From the NCBI GenBank assembly GCA_019565575.1, contig CP067379.1, positions 2,604,001-2,668,000 on the forward strand: a stretch of DNA of 64,000 nt, given 5' to 3'. Below are positions 9,622-20,309 of the stretch, piece after piece. How positions within the stretch are numbered: the stretch's first letter is position 1; every line of letters starts with the position of its first letter. Position numbers and translations under genes: made by a program. Origin of the DNA: Flavobacterium covae (GTDB lineage Bacteria > Bacteroidota > Bacteroidia > Flavobacteriales > Flavobacteriaceae). The notes beneath the pieces were generated by a model. That model did not search any database and was not told where the DNA came from. It worked only from the letters and a program-made list of their open reading frames with translations.

Positions 9622-10954
9622 ACTTTTTATTCAAGGAGCCATTCAGTCCGATTTTATAACCACTTCCATAACAAAACATCAAGCTAAAACCAATATAGGA
9701 GCTCATCAAATATTTTTAGGACAAGTACGAGCAGATATAATACATGATAAACATGTAATAGCAATAGATTATTCTGCTTATGAAGAAATGGCAATTCAAA
9801 AAATAAATGAAATTAGAGAAAGCACTTTTCAGCAATTTAATATTACATGTATGCACATCTACCATAGTCTAGGAAGAGTAAAAGCAGGTGAAATATGTTT
9901 GTTTGTATTTGTTTCAGCACCTAGAAGAAAAGCAACTTATGAAGCCTTAGAATACATAGTTGAAGCAATAAAACACGAAGTACCCATTTTTGGAAAAGAA
10001 ATTTTAGAAGATCACACCTATATATGGAAAAAAATAAATAATATGGTAGACATCACACAAAAAAGTAATTCATTGCGTACAGCAGTAGCACAAGCTATTG
10101 TAAAAGTAAGCAACCCCAATACCCTAGAAGCTATTATAAAAAAAAATGTTCCTAAAGGTGATGTTTTTGAAGCTTCTAAAATAGCAGGCTTATTTGCCGT
10201 AAAAAACACATCAAATGCTATACCTGATTGTCATCCATTACCTATAGAATTTACCTCAGTATCACATCATATTCAAGATTTAAATATAGAAATAACAGTT
10301 ACAGTCAAAACAATTTATAAAACAGGAGTAGAAGTAGAAGCCATGCACGGAGCTTCCATCGTTGCACTAACCATGTACGATATGCTAAAACCCATTGATA
10401 AATCAGTAGAAATACATAGTATAAAACTAATAGAGAAAAAAGGAGGTAAATCAGATGTTAAAACCATTGAAAATCAACTAAAAATTGGAATTATTGTTTG
10501 TTCTGATAGTATTTCAGCCGGAAAAAAAATAGACTCGGCAGGAAAAACGATCATTAAAAAAATTGAAAAATTAGGTTTAGAATCTTCTTTTTATAAAATA
10601 ATTCCAGACGAAATTTTAGATATTCAATCAGAAGTAATGAACTTATTTACCAATCAATTTGATTTAGTTATTATAACAGGAGGTACAGGATTATCACCTC
10701 GTGATATTACCCCAGAAGCCCTAATACCATTACTAGACAAACGAATTCCAGGTATTGAAGAAACCATTAGAAATTATGGACAACAGCGTACGCCTTATGC
10801 AATGTTATCAAGAAGTGTCGTAGGTTTTAAAGGCAATATGCTTATTATGGCACTACCCGGATCTACTAACGGAGCAGCGGAGTCTATAGAAGCTGTGTTT
10901 CCTTCAGTATTACATCTTTTTAAAATTATTAAAGGTTTTAATCATAATCAATAA
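9602..10954 (+). CDS. moaE/moaC/moaB: MoaE-MoaC-MoaB three-domain molybdenum cofactor protein (MoaE fusion uncertain)
   Basis: 450 residues with three Moco modules in a row. Residues 1-145 are MoaE, the large subunit of molybdopterin synthase (HSLGRVKAGE, SAPRRKATYEAL). Residues 147-300 are MoaC, cyclic pyranopterin monophosphate synthase (MVDITQKS, GDVFEASKIAGL, MHGAS). Residues 310-450 are a MoaB/Mog-like MPT-binding domain (TGGTGLSPRDITPEA, LPGSTNGA). MoaC-MoaB fusions occur in Bacteroidota. The MoaE junction passes through seven A at about 10027-10033, directly before MVDIT. One A fewer would create a TAA there, so two separate genes are quite possible. Confidence 0.8.
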   Translation: MDITKNKLFIQGAIQSDFITTSITKHQAKTNIGAHQIFLGQVRADIIHDKHVIAIDYSAYEEMAIQKINEIRESTFQQFNITCMHIYHSLGRVKAGEICLFVFVSAPRRKATYEALEYIVEAIKHEVPIFGKEILEDHTYIWKKINNMVDITQKSNSLRTAVAQAIVKVSNPNTLEAIIKKNVPKGDVFEASKIAGLFAVKNTSNAIPDCHPLPIEFTSVSHHIQDLNIEITVTVKTIYKTGVEVEAMHGASIVALTMYDMLKPIDKSVEIHSIKLIEKKGGKSDVKTIENQLKIGIIVCSDSISAGKKIDSAGKTIIKKIEKLGLESSFYKIIPDEILDIQSEVMNLFTNQFDLVIITGGTGLSPRDITPEALIPLLDKRIPGIEETIRNYGQQRTPYAMLSRSVVGFKGNMLIMALPGSTNGAAESIEAVFPSVLHLFKIIKGFNHNQ

Positions 10955-10957
10955 AAC

Positions 10958-11948
10958 ATGCTTACGGACAATTTTGGTCGATTTCATAATTATTTACGTA
11001 TCTCAATTACTGAACATTGTAACCTACGATGCACTTATTGTATGCCAGCTGGAAGGAATTAAACTCACACCTAAAAATCATATAATGACAGCAGATGAAA
11101 TTGTTCAAATAGCTCAGACTTTTGTTGATTTAGGAATAAAAAAAATAAGATTAACAGGAGGAGAACCTCTACTAAGAAAAGATGCTAAAAAAATTATAGA
11201 ACAACTTTCAAAATTAAATATTGAATTAGCAATTACAACTAATGGTATTTTAGTAGATCAATATATTGAAACTTTTAAAAAAGCAAGCATACAATCTGTT
11301 AATATAAGTTTAGACAGTCTTAAACAAGATAAATTTTCATTTATAACACGTAGAGATCAGTTTGAAAAAGTTCTCAAAAACATTCATTTGTTAATAGAAA
11401 ATGATTTTCATGTTAAACTAAATGTTGTCCTGATAAAAGGATTCAATGATAATGAAATTTTAGATTTTATTCATCTCACAAAAAATACTAAAATAGAAAT
11501 TCGCTTTATTGAATTTATGCCTTTTGACGGAAATAAATGGAATAAAGATAAATTAGTAAGTTATAATGAAATTTTAGAAGAAATTAATACCTATTATACA
11601 CCAACTAATGTTATAAAGAAAGAGGACAAACCCAATGACACCGCCAAAAATTACAAAATAGCCAATTTTAAAGGAAGTTTTGCAATAATAAGTACAGTTA
11701 CTAATCCTTTTTGTGATCATTGTAATAGAATACGATTAACAGCTGATGGGAAATTAAAAAACTGTTTATTTTCAAAATTAGAAACCTCCTTGTTAGATAG
11801 CTTAAGAGCAGGACACTCTATAATCCCCTTATTAAAAAACAATATATTATTAAAAGAAAAAACAAGAGCTGGCTTTGATACAAACGAATCTTTTACAGAT
11901 TCATTAAATTTTAATTTAAATCGAAGTATGATTACTATTGGAGGATAA
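10958..11948 (+). CDS. moaA: GTP 3',8-cyclase MoaA (radical SAM)
   Basis: First enzyme of Moco synthesis, converting GTP to 3',8-cyclo-GTP. From ATG 10958 the N-terminal radical SAM cluster motif CNLRCTYC is seen at residues 20-27, then LTGGEPLLR. The C-terminal second Fe-S site ([19 protein letters not shown]) and the terminal Gly-Gly required for activity follow. The frame breaks at 11049-11055, where CTGGAAG stands for the expected CTGAAG. With that base removed, MPAEGIKLTP reads through to a normal ~330-residue enzyme. Confidence 0.9.
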
Positions 11949-11972
11949 CCAAAAATCAAATTTTAATAGAAC

Positions 11973-11984
11973 TGATAAAAGTCA
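11973..11984. promoter_or_regulatory. Possible CRP/FNR-family operator upstream of narK
   Basis: TGATAAAAGTCA fits the TGA-N6-TCA core of CRP/FNR binding sites and lies about 50 bases before the first nitrate carrier gene. It would allow oxygen- or nitrogen-oxide-dependent expression of the reductase half of the unit. It is a single short match with no aligned relatives. Confidence 0.35.
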
Positions 11985-12033
11985 TACAAACTCAAATAGG
12001 ACATTTTTATCTTTATATTAAATTAGAGATATT

Positions 12034-13505
12034 ATGAGCCATTTAAGAGAATCGCACAAAATTTTGTTTTTAAATACACTAGCCTTCATGATATGCTTTG
12101 CTTGTTGGACACTAAACGGTGTATTAGTTACTTACCTTGTTGACAAAAATATTTTTGATTGGAGTATAGTTCAAGTAGGTTGGTTATTAGGTATTCCTAT
12201 TTTATCAGGATCAATTTTTAGACTACCTATTGGTATTTTAACAGACAAATATGGAGGAAAAATTGTTTTTTCAACCCTTTTATTTGTATGCGCCTTTCCA
12301 TTATTTGCCTTAACTACTGCTACTACATTTTGGGCATTTGCACTACTAAGCTTTTTATTTGGTTTAGTAGGTACCAGTTTTTCAGTAGGAATAGGATACA
12401 CCTCAGTTTGGTATCCAAAAGAATGGCAAGGAAGAGCACTAGGCATTTTTGGAATGGGTAATGCAGGTGCCGCTATAACTACTTTTATAGCCCCAACATT
12501 GTTGAACAAATTTTCTGAAATTGATACAGAAAACGGATGGAAAATGCTACCTATTCTATATGCTATTACATTAATAATTATAGGCTTTGCTTTTTTGATA
12601 TTTGCTAAAAACAAAAAAATTGAAACAAATTCTAAAACTTTATTAGAACAATTACAACCATTAAAAAATATAAGAGTTTGGCGGTTCGGTATCTATTATT
12701 TTTTAGTTTTTGGTTGTTTTGTGGCCTACTCACAATGGTTATTACCCAATTTTATGAATGTATATCATACCAGTCTAGTAACAGGAGGATTATTTGCTAC
12801 AATGTTTAGTTTACCATCTGGCATAATCAGAGCTTTTGGAGGGTATTTATCAGATAAATTTGGTGCTAGGAAAATCATGTATTGGGTTTTAGGATCATCA
12901 GTAGTCATTAGTTTTTTACTCATCTTTCCTAAAATGGAAATTCTAACCGATGGACCAGGAGTTTTAGCCACTACAAACGGTATCGTTAAAATTAATAATA
13001 ATATTATACAAGTTAACAACAAAGAACATAAAGTAAATCTAAAAAATGAAAGCCATTTAAAAGAAAGTATATTATTACCTGTAAAATCTTCTTGGCAAGA
13101 AATTATAGTACAACAAAACCAACAAGTAAAGAAAAAGAATTATTAGCAAAAGGAATTACACAAATTAAGTTCAGTGCTAATATGTGGATGTATCTTGTGT
13201 TAGTAATTCTAATAGGTATTGCTTGGGGAATAGGAAAAGCCGCAGTATACAAACATATTCCAGAATACTTCCCTAATCAAGTAGGCTTAGTAGGAGGTAT
13301 GGTAGGACTCATAGGAGGATTAGGAGGATTCTTAGGACCTATTATCTTTGGATACCTACTCAATACCACAGGATTATGGACCAGTTCTTGGATATTCATT
13401 TTTATCATTTCAAGTATTTGCTTGATATGGATGCACAATACCATTATTAGAATATTAAGAATAAAAACCCCCGAATTTTCAAGAGATATAGAACACGATC
13501 ATTAA
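12034..13505 (+). CDS. narK: NarK-like nitrate/nitrite MFS transporter 1
   Basis: Major facilitator family carrier, 12 membrane segments expected over about 490 residues. GMGNAGAAITTF near residue 148 matches the nitrate signature of NarK proteins, and a second glycine-rich segment (GLVGGMVGLIGGLGGFLGP) occurs near the C-terminus. Between the two halves is an unusual hydrophilic insert of about 80 residues (roughly 12930-13170). The frame shifts by one base at about 13110-13125 inside that insert; one missing A in a short A run is enough. The gene directly follows the Moco block and precedes a second NarK homologue. Confidence 0.85.
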
Positions 13506-13519
13506 TAAAATAAAAAAAT

Positions 13520-15111
13520 ATGAGTACTTGGTTAAATCAATGGGAACCCGAAGATATAAAATTTTGGGAACAAACAGGAAATAAAATAGCTTGGAAAACG
13601 CTAACCATAACAACAATATCACTAATATTATCTTTTGCCTCATGGTTTATGATGAGCGTTATAGTAGTCAAGCTACCAGGGTTAGGATTTTCTTTTAACA
13701 AAGATCAATTGTTTTGGCTTGCAGCCATACCAGGTATAGCCGCAGGAGTTTTACGTATTATACATACTTTTATACTCCCTATTTTTGGACAAGACATGTA
13801 GTAGCCTTCGCTACATTTATCAAATTAATTCCTGTATTAGGTATTGGTTTAGCCGTTATGAATACAAATACCCCTTTTTGGGTATTCATGGTATTAGCTT
13901 TTACAACAGGTTTTGGAGGAGGCGATTTTTCTTCTTATATGCCAAGTACCAATATGTTTTTTCCAAAACGGTTAAAAGGAACAGCATTAGGCATTCAAGC
14001 AGGTATAGGAAATTTTGGTGTATCCTTAGCCCAATTCGTAACCCCCTTAGTTTTGAGCGTAGGATTGTATGGTACTCCCTCTTTATTTACAAATATAAAT
14101 ACTAAGGAAGCTAAAGAAATAGTAAAACACACCCCCCTTGAACAACAGACAACCATATTTGCAAAAATGGAATCTAAAAAACAAGAAATCTTATTAAGTA
14201 ATGTAAAACCTAAAGTATTAGATTCCCTTAAAAAAGCAGTCAAATCAACTGATAATGTTACAATATTTAAATCATTACCATTAAAAGCAAGAGCAAAAGC
14301 TATTGCAAATGCAAATCCTAAATTGGCAGAAAAAATACTTAATCAATTACAACCCAATAATAAGGCCGTTACACATACAGAAATTTACATTCAGTCAGCA
14401 GCCTTTTGGTATATTCCATTATTGATTTTACTATCAATTATAAGTTGGTTCTATTTAAAAAGTATCCCTATGAAAGCCTCTATCAAGGAGCAAATGGATA
14501 TTTTTAATAATAAACATACTTGGTTTTGTACTATTACCTATGTAATGACTTTTGGAACCTTTGCAGGGTTATCAGCTGCATTTCCGCTAATGATTAAATT
14601 TTTATACGGTGATTTTCCTAATGCTCCAGATCCGTTAGTTTATGCCTTTTATGGTCCCTTAATTGGTTCAGCAACACGTGTGTTATTTGGTTTTGTAGCA
14701 GATAAAGTAGGAGGAGCAATCCTAACAACACTAACAGGTCTAGGAATTTTATTAGGATGTATCATGTTAGTAACCCAAGGTCTTTTAGCACCCACTAGCG
14801 TAGAACAATTTCCTACGTTTGTTGGAGTTATCCTAATGATGTTCTTTTTTACTGGTATGGGAAATGCAGGGACTTTTAGACAATATCCCATTATTTTTTC
14901 AGATAATCAACGTCAAGCCGCAGGTGTTATCGGTTGGACAGCCGCTATTGCAGCATTTGGTCCTTTTATCTTCTCAAAATTGATAGGAAATAATATTACA
15001 AGCAACGGAACAGCTAATGAATTTTTCATAGGCGTAATTCTATTTACCTCATTAGCAACCTTCATCAACTGGTACTACTATAATAAAAAAGGTTGCGAAA
15101 GACCAAGTTAA
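13520..15111 (+). CDS. narK: NarK-like nitrate/nitrite MFS transporter 2
   Basis: Second carrier, about 530 residues, 14 bases after the first. LGIQAGIGNFGVSLAQFV (near 13990) is the NarK nitrate signature, and GMGNAGTFRQYP (near 14860) marks the second half. A charged insert of about 100 residues (14090-14385) separates the halves. The frame breaks near 13790, where the expected PIFGTRHVV requires one additional base. Paired NarK1/NarK2-type carriers often combine proton-nitrate symport with nitrate/nitrite exchange; which of the two does what cannot be assigned here. Confidence 0.85.
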
Positions 15112-15129
15112 TTCTATAAAATAAAAGAG

Positions 15130-16183
15130 ATGAGATTAAAAAAAATAAATTTTAATGCACTCCTTATAGCCATACTATCTTGTATAATCATGGTTGTATT
15201 AGTTTATTTAGGTTCGCGGAATTTACAAAATTTTGATGCAGCCTTAATAACTTATTTATTCGGAACCCTATTTGCTTTTTTTGGAATTGTGTATCGCACC
15301 TCAGTTTGGTTACAAAGACCTGCTACTTGGATGTATTTTAAAAGAGGAATGTACTTTCTATTCACAGGAAAACTATTCAAACATTTATTATTTATTGTTA
15401 AAGAATTTACAAATAATATTATACTACAAAAATTTATTTACCCCAGAGGACAATATCGTTGGTTAGCTCATTTTATGATTGCTATAGGATGTATTTCAGC
15501 ATTTATGATTACCATTCCGTTAACTTTTGGTTGGATACATTTTACATTAGCACCAGACACAATAGATTTATACCAAGCTCATTTTTTTCGGGTTTAAAAT
15601 ATTTTCTTTCAAATTAGGTTCTGTTATTGCCTTTTTAACCTTTCATGCACTAAATTGGTCCTCTTGGTTCGTTATATTAGGTTCTCTATACTATTTAAGA
15701 AGACGTTTAATAAACCCTGGATTAATTGCTACCCAAACATTTGAAGGCGATTTATTACCTCTTATTCTTTTAATAGCTATTTCGGCTACAGGATTAGGAT
15801 TAACCTATTCATACCAGTTTATGAAAGGCTTTGCTTTTGACTTTTTAGCTGTTTTACATGCAGTAACCGTTATCTTATTTTTAATATGGATTCCCTTTGG
15901 AAAATTTTTCCATATCATTCAAAGACCTGCTCAAATTGGAGCTCATATCTATAAAATTGAAGGAAAAAAACAACAAGGAATGGCCGTTTGTCCACACACA
16001 GGAAAAGAATTTACAACCCAATTGCATATAAACGATTTAAAAATAGTAACACGTAAGTTAGGTTTTGACTTCTCTAAACCAGATGGAACCTCGCATTTAG
16101 ATTTAAGTCCTGAAGGAAAACGCTCTAAAATAGCACAAGCACATCTTAAAGCAAGACAACAAGGAGGCAATTTATTTGGATAA
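15130..16183 (+). CDS. NarI-like membrane cytochrome b subunit
   Basis: About 350-residue membrane protein with five to six hydrophobic segments. Histidines in WLAHFM, TFHALNW and VLHAVTVILFLIWIPFGKFFHI resemble the paired haem ligands of NarI/DsrM-type quinol-oxidising cytochromes b. A soluble tail of about 80 residues follows and contains CPHTGKEF. The frame is broken at 15582-15588, where seven T stand for six. Placed between the carriers and the catalytic subunit, it probably passes quinol electrons to the reductase. Haem content is inferred, not shown. Confidence 0.7.
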
Positions 16184-16195
16184 AAAACAAAAAAC

Positions 16196-18413
16196 ATGGC
16201 AAAATTACCCGTACCAATAGAAAAAATTATAGAAGATTTTGGTCCCCATCTAAACTATGCTCCTAAAGAAGGATATGTAGGAAGAGACGAACCAGATGAC
16301 GTAGTAGAAACACATTGCTGCTTTTGCGGTATGCAATGCGGGATAAAACTTCTAGTAAAAAATAATAAAGTAGTAGGCTTTGATCCTTGGAAGGAATTCC
16401 CTTTTAACGAAGGAAGACTTTGCCCTAAAGGGGTACAACGATACCTACAAAATAACCATCCAGATCGCTTACTCAATCCAATGCTTAGGGCAGAAGGAAA
16501 AGGTTTTACAAATACTACTTGGGAAGAAGCAATGAACAAAACCGTATCTGAAATACAAAGAATTCAAAAAAAATACGGTAATGATGCTTTCGCTATGTTA
16601 TCAGGTGTTTCGTTAACAAACGAAAAAAGTTATTTAGTCGGTAAATTTGCCCGTGTAGCCCTTAAAACAAAAAACTTAGACTATAATGGTCGCTTATGTA
16701 TGGTAAGTGCAGGAGCAGGAAACAAAAAAGCTTTTGGTTTAGATAGAGCCTCTAATAATTATTCCGATTTAGAAAAGGCTGAAGTCATAATCATAGCAGG
16801 AGCCAATGTTAGTGAAACCTTTCCAACCTTAACCCATTGGATATGGAAAGCACGAGACAATGGAGCTAAATTAATAGTAATTGACCCTAGAATCATCCCT
16901 TTAGCTCGTACCGCCGACATTCATCTAGACATATTACCAGGAACTGATTCAGCTTTATATGGTGCTATGCTAAAATATTTAGTTGATCATGATATGCTCG
17001 ATCACGATTTTATTAATAATCATACTTCTGGTTTTCAAGATACAATAGATGCAGTAGAAAGTTATACGTTAGAATGGGCAGAGGAGGTAACAGGTATTAG
17101 TAAAGAAAAAATAAAAGAAGCCGCTAAACTTTGGGGAAAAGCTAAAACTTCTTTCTTACTACATGCTAGAGGGATTGAACACCATTCTAAAGGAGTAGAT
17201 AATGTTTTAGGCTGTATAAACCTCGTTCTAGCTACAGGTAGAATAGGTAAACCTTATTGCGGATATGCTACCATTACAGGACAAGGAAATGGACAAGGAG
17301 GACGTGAGCATGGTCATAAATGCGATCAACTACCAGGAAATAGAGATATTGAAAACCCTGAACATAGAAAATATATTTCTGAAGTTTGGGGAATAAATGA
17401 AGCCGATTTACCAAGTAAAGGATTATCAGCCTATGAAATTATTGAAGCTATTCATCGTGGCGAAATAAAAGGATTACTTTCTATTTGTTTTAATCCATTA
17501 GTTTCTTTACCCAATAGTAATTATGTTCGTCAAGCTCTAGAAAAACTAGAATTTTATGTCTGTATAGATTTTTTTTTAAACGAAACAGCTCGTCATGCGG
17601 ATGTTATTTTAGCAGGTTCATTACAAGAAGAAGAAGACGGAACAACCACTTCCAGCAGAAGGAAGAGTCATCAGAATTAGACAAGCCGTAACACCTCCAG
17701 GTAATGCACGTAAAGATTCTGAAATACTATTAGAATTAGCTAAAAGACTAGGTGTTGAAGAAAAATTTTCTTTTCAAAACAGCGAAGCTATATTTAATGA
17801 GCTAAGAATAGCCTCAAAAGGGGGAACAGCTGATTATTATGGTATTAGTTATAAAAAAATTGAAGACAATATGGGCATATTTTGGCCCTGTCCTTCAAAT
17901 GATCACCCTGGTACACCAAGACTTTGGGAAGATAAAAAATTTAAAACCCCCGATGGTAAAGCACATTTTAATCCAGCACCATACAAATTACCAAGTGAAG
18001 TAACAAATGACGAATACCCAGTTACCTTAACAACAGGTAGGGTAGTATCACAATATTTAAGTGGTACACAAACCAGAAGAATTGGTAAATTAGTAGATCA
18101 ATACCCAGAACCACTAGTGGAAATTCATCCAGAATTAGCACAAAAATATAACATCCAACAAGGAGAATTAGTAAAAGTTTCTACCCGTCGTGGTCAAGGT
18201 ACATTTCCTGCTAATATTGTAGAAACAATACGAAAAGACACCGTATTTATACCGTATCATTGGCCAGGAGAAAAATCAGCTAATTTATTGACAATAGGAG
18301 CTTTAGATCCTATATCAAAAATACCTGAATTTAAAGTTTCAGCGTGCAAACTAGAACCTTTAAAAAAAATGGCACCAAGTCCTTCCGTTACAAAAGCTTA
18401 TGCGAGTAAATAA
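16196..18413 (+). CDS. Molybdopterin nitrate reductase catalytic subunit (Nap/Nas type)
   Basis: About 740-residue bis-MGD enzyme of the DMSO-reductase family. The N-terminal 4Fe-4S motif is CCFCGMQCG...LCPKG (residues 41-80). NGRLCMVSA, about residue 173, supplies the cysteine ligand to Mo that is typical of NapA/NasA/NarB rather than the Asp of Nar[13 protein letters not shown] and [20 protein letters not shown] are cofactor-binding segments. No Tat signal is present, so the protein is predicted cytoplasmic. CTTCCAG at 17649-17655 breaks the frame; CTTCAG restores [14 protein letters not shown]. Nitrate as substrate is inferred from the two NarK genes. Confidence 0.85.
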
Positions 18414-18426
18414 AAGATAAAAAATT

Positions 18427-18999
18427 ATGAGTAACTACACCTCGTTTAATAAAAATGAAGAATTCTTTTTAGATATGCAACGCTGCATAGGTTGTAAAGC
18501 TTGTGAAATGGCGTGTGCTGAATGTGAAACAAATGGTCACGACTCTATGATACATGTAAATTATGTAGAAAGAGCAACCACCATACAAACCACCGTACAA
18601 GTTTGTATGCACTGCGAAGACCCTGTTTGTGCAAATGTATGTCCAGCCGATGCAATTTCCAAAGACGAATTTGGTATCGTACACACCGCTAATACAGAAC
18701 GATGTATAGGCTGTTCTAATTGTGTTATTGCCTGTCCCTTTGGTGTTCCAAAAAAAATAGAATCTTATGATCTAATGATGAAATGTACTATGTGCTATGA
18801 CCGAACTAGTATAGGAGAAAAACCCATGTGTACTACCGTATGTCCTAGCGGTGCCTTATTTTATGGAACCAAAGAAGAAATTAAAAAAATAAGACCTAAC
18901 AGCTCACCCGTAAACAAATTTATCTTTGGAAACGAAGTAGTACTAACGAAAGTAAATATCATGATGCCAAAAGAAAGTACGGAATTAATTATCTATTAA
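18427..18999 (+). CDS. Four-cluster 4Fe-4S electron-transfer subunit
   Basis: 190-residue ferredoxin-like protein of the NrfC/DmsB/NarH-like class. Four cysteine groups are visible: CIGCKACEMAC, CMHCEDPVCANVCP, CIGCSNCVIACP, and CTMCYDR with CTTVCP. These would hold four 4Fe-4S clusters wiring the catalytic subunit to a membrane donor. The gene is intact and starts 13 bases after the catalytic subunit. Confidence 0.9.
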   Translation: MSNYTSFNKNEEFFLDMQRCIGCKACEMACAECETNGHDSMIHVNYVERATTIQTTVQVCMHCEDPVCANVCPADAISKDEFGIVHTANTERCIGCSNCVIACPFGVPKKIESYDLMMKCTMCYDRTSIGEKPMCTTVCPSGALFYGTKEEIKKIRPNSSPVNKFIFGNEVVLTKVNIMMPKESTELIIY

Positions 19000-19009
19000 A
19001 CCTTAAACA

Positions 19010-19518
19010 ATGTCAAAAGAAAAGAATATTAGTAAAAATTGGAAAAAAGATTTTCCTATTCATAAGCAAGAAGCTACACAAGTTAGTCGACGTGATTTTG
19101 CCAAATTTCTAACCCTTGTTTCAGGAGGACTCATGATAGGTAGCGGATTGGTAACAGCAAAAACCTATTTATTTCCCAAAAAGAAATAGAAGGAGAACAA
19201 TTTGTATGTAAAAAAACAGATATTCCCATGGGCGGAACAAAAGCTTTTCAAGTAAAAGGAAGTAACATACCTTATATCCTGATACACCTTGAAGACGGAA
19301 CCTTTAGAGCTTATGAACAAAAATGCACCCATTTATCCTGTGCCGTTTATTATAAACCAGGTTCAGGACAAATTATTTGTCCTTGTCATGAAGGATATTT
19401 TGATGCTAGAACAGGAGAAGTGCTAGCAGGGCCACCACCTAGACCTTTACCACAACTAACAGTAATAGAAAAAGAAGAAGGTTTATATGTAAAAGCCATA
19501 ATATCTGAAACAACTTAA
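19010..19518 (+). CDS. Tat-exported Rieske 2Fe-2S protein
   Basis: About 169 residues. The N-terminal region has SRRDFAKFL followed by a hydrophobic stretch, a twin-arginine signal or anchor. The Rieske motifs are CTHLSC and CPCHEGYFD, which hold a 2Fe-2S cluster through two Cys and two His. One A is missing in the run at 19178-19183; restoring it joins the Tat anchor (LFPKKEIEGEQF) to the domain. The protein should face the periplasm while the catalytic subunit lacks export signals, so its role in the chain, or as part of a separate quinol oxidase module, is open. Confidence 0.85.
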
Positions 19519-19529
19519 TATTTTTGTTT

Positions 19530-19790
19530 ATGAGTACCTTTAGAACAGGACAAAACATAGCCAACACCCGAAAGTTAAACGCCATACTTTCTACCATCAT
19601 ATTAATCTTGATTTTGAATATAACAATTCAAATATGGTTACTATACGCAGCACTAAATAACGCTCTAGATAATCATAAAGAAATTTTGATCCCTGCCTTT
19701 ATTGCCTCGACTATCTTATTTGGTATAGGATTAAGCATATTATATTTTTTACCATCAGGAAATAAAAAAACAGTTAAACCCAAATTATGA
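19530..19790 (+). CDS. Small two-helix membrane protein of the nitrate reductase unit
   Basis: 86 residues from ATG 19530, with two hydrophobic segments (about residues 17-41 and 52-73) and a lysine-rich tail. It follows the Rieske gene by 11 bases and ends the unit. I do not recognise a defined function. A membrane-anchoring or assembly role for the Rieske/cytochrome b part is the simplest guess. Confidence 0.7.
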   Translation: MSTFRTGQNIANTRKLNAILSTIILILILNITIQIWLLYAALNNALDNHKEILIPAFIASTILFGIGLSILYFLPSGNKKTVKPKL

Positions 19791-20309
19791 GTCAGACTTT
19801 ATGATGAATAAGAAAAGAACAAAGAAGATGAAAATATACAAAAAAAATTTTAGAACAGATATTTAAATAAATTAATACTTTAATTCTAAAAATTTTATTA
19901 AAAAAAAGAGAAAATACTATTGTCATTCTCTAACAATTTTTACATAAATATATAAAGATTATATACAAACTTTAATTTAACCTAAATTATAAATTATGTA
20001 TATAATAAAATGATAAAAATAAAAGATACATAAAAATGTATAAATGTTTGGTATAAATATAAATTTTTTCATATTAAAATAAAAAAAGAAACCCTTTTTA
20101 GATTCCAGACCATTTAATATGTAATAAATTTATAATACGAAATCTTTTTTAAAAAGATAATTATAACAAATAAAAAAAACTTAAAAAAACACCCTAAAAT
20201 TAAAGATTTAACAAAGAGTAAGATGTTAAAAATCAGTTATATAATACTATAAAATAAAACAGTATTGGTGGAAAGAGAAAAGTTATTTTTAAATTTGCCA
20301 GAAAATATT
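19791..20309. other. Gene-free AT-rich spacer
   Basis: About 520 bases, extremely A/T-rich with many A runs. I see no open frame with coding character, no RNA gene and no clear terminator. It separates the nitrate unit from the secreted LRR gene. Confidence 0.6.
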
